Assembly (NCBI GenBank): GCA_017483235.1
Contig: JAFULE010000170.1
Span: forward strand, 1-5,795
Direction of reading: 5' to 3'
From: Faecalibacterium sp.
Lineage (GTDB): Bacteria > Bacillota > Clostridia > Oscillospirales > Ruminococcaceae
Length of the DNA stretch: 5,795 nt
The translations under genes and the position numbers were made by a program. Every line of letters starts with the position of its first letter. Within the stretch, counting starts at the first letter, position 1. The notes under the pieces were generated by a model. It was not told the origin of the DNA and did no database searches. It saw nothing but the letters and a program-made list of their open reading frames with translations. This document shows, piece after piece, positions 5,504-5,795 of the stretch.

Positions 5504-5520
5504 AAACACCAATATAAAAA

Positions 5521-5547
5521 GGAGGCGGCAGGGGCACCGGCCCCGCC
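5521..5547 (+). promoter_or_regulatory. Shine-Dalgarno plus spacer hairpin upstream of mnmA-like start
   Basis: GGAGG (5521-5525) is the only good ribosome-binding sequence before the ATG at 5558, but it is 32 nt away. A hairpin at 5527-5547 lies between them: GGC-A-GGGGC pairs with GCCCCGCC, eight G-C pairs with one bulged A and a 4-nt loop. If folded, it removes 21 nt and leaves an effective spacing of about 11 nt. No U-tract follows, so it is not a terminator. The bypass role is inferred. Confidence 0.55.
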
Positions 5548-5557
5548 AAAGTACACC

Positions 5558-5795
5558 ATGGCAGGAGAATTTTTGCCCGGAAACGGGTTTGATACCTACG
5601 AAAGTCAGGACAAGGTTCTGGTCGGTATGAGCGGCGGCGTGGATTCCAGCGTAACGGTGGGCATTCTGCGCCAACAGGGCTTCGGCGTTGTGGGCGCAGT
5701 GATCCGCTTTTCGCCCGAACATGACGCCGCTGTGGCGGCCGCCAAACAGGCCGCCGAACAGTTGGGCGTGGAGTGCATTGTACTGGACTGCGAGC
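5558..5795 (+). CDS. mnmA: tRNA-specific 2-thiouridylase MnmA-like PP-loop protein, N-terminal fragment (cut by window edge)
   Basis: MnmA activates U34 of Lys, Glu and Gln tRNAs with ATP and inserts sulfur to give 2-thiouridine. Only 79 codons are present. A short N-terminal tail is followed by VLVGMSGGVDSSVTVGIL (20-37), the PP-loop ATP-binding signature in the form typical of MnmA. Next come GFGVVGAVI (41-49), a short connector, AAAKQAAEQLGVECIVLDCE (60-79) and the window edge. The connector between the second strand and the following helix is shorter than in E. coli MnmA; I have the impression that some clostridial homologues share this, but cannot confirm it. The catalytic cysteines lie beyond the window, so another PP-loop thiolase or adenylase is possible. 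The ATG at 5558 is the first start codon after the rnhA stop in the same frame, since no ATG, GTG or TTG occurs between. Its ribosome-binding site is unusually distant (see 5521-5547). Confidence 0.75.
   Translation, partial: MAGEFLPGNGFDTYESQDKVLVGMSGGVDSSVTVGILRQQGFGVVGAVIRFSPEHDAAVAAAKQAAEQLGVECIVLDCE

Noticed and set aside
5249..5722. Minus-strand frames opposite rnhA and mnmA
   Set aside because: They are antisense to genes with clear catalytic motifs, and no start signals are seen.
1..5795. Search for mobile elements, CRISPR repeats, tRNA/rRNA genes, toxin-antitoxin or defence genes
   Set aside because: No transposase, integrase, terminal inverted repeats, regularly spaced repeats, tRNA-like folds or effector genes were seen; the coding content is entirely housekeeping.

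Overview
The window holds six protein genes in a compact, fairly GC-rich arrangement typical of a Gram-positive anaerobe. The most likely source is a Clostridia/Oscillospiraceae-type gut bacterium (Faecalibacterium, Gemmiger or Subdoligranulum-like). That is inferred from the GC-rich codon use, the presence of RNase J and a membrane-anchored GdpP, and the gdpP-rplI-dnaB order shared with Bacillus and Clostridia. It is not proven by any marker in the window.

Layout. From 4906 down to 1 everything reads on the minus strand: rnjA (RNase J), gdpP (c-di-AMP phosphodiesterase), rplI (ribosomal protein L9) and the 5' end of dnaB (replicative helicase, cut by the window edge). From 5010 upward the plus strand carries rnhA (RNase HI) and the 5' end of an mnmA-like tRNA thiolase gene, cut by the other edge. 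The two units diverge from 4696-5041, which contains two well-formed back-to-back sigma-A-type promoters, each with a 17-bp spacer. A third sigma-A-type promoter precedes rplI, so rplI-dnaB can be expressed apart from rnjA-gdpP.

How the genes work together. These are core housekeeping functions: RNA turnover (RNase J, RNase HI), second-messenger control (GdpP), translation (L9, tRNA U34 thiolation by MnmA) and replication (DnaB helicase, with RNase HI removing RNA:DNA hybrids). No mobile element, CRISPR array, tRNA/rRNA gene or defence system is visible.

The unexplained structure lies between the genes. The rnjA mRNA has a leader of about 210 nt with a branched hairpin, a tiny uORF and a terminator-like hairpin before the ribosome-binding site. 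The mnmA start codon is 32 nt from its only Shine-Dalgarno sequence, and a GC-rich hairpin fits exactly between them. All three junctions of the minus-strand cluster carry strong hairpins. I found no convincing new multi-gene system; the two leader arrangements are the best candidates for undescribed cis-regulation.
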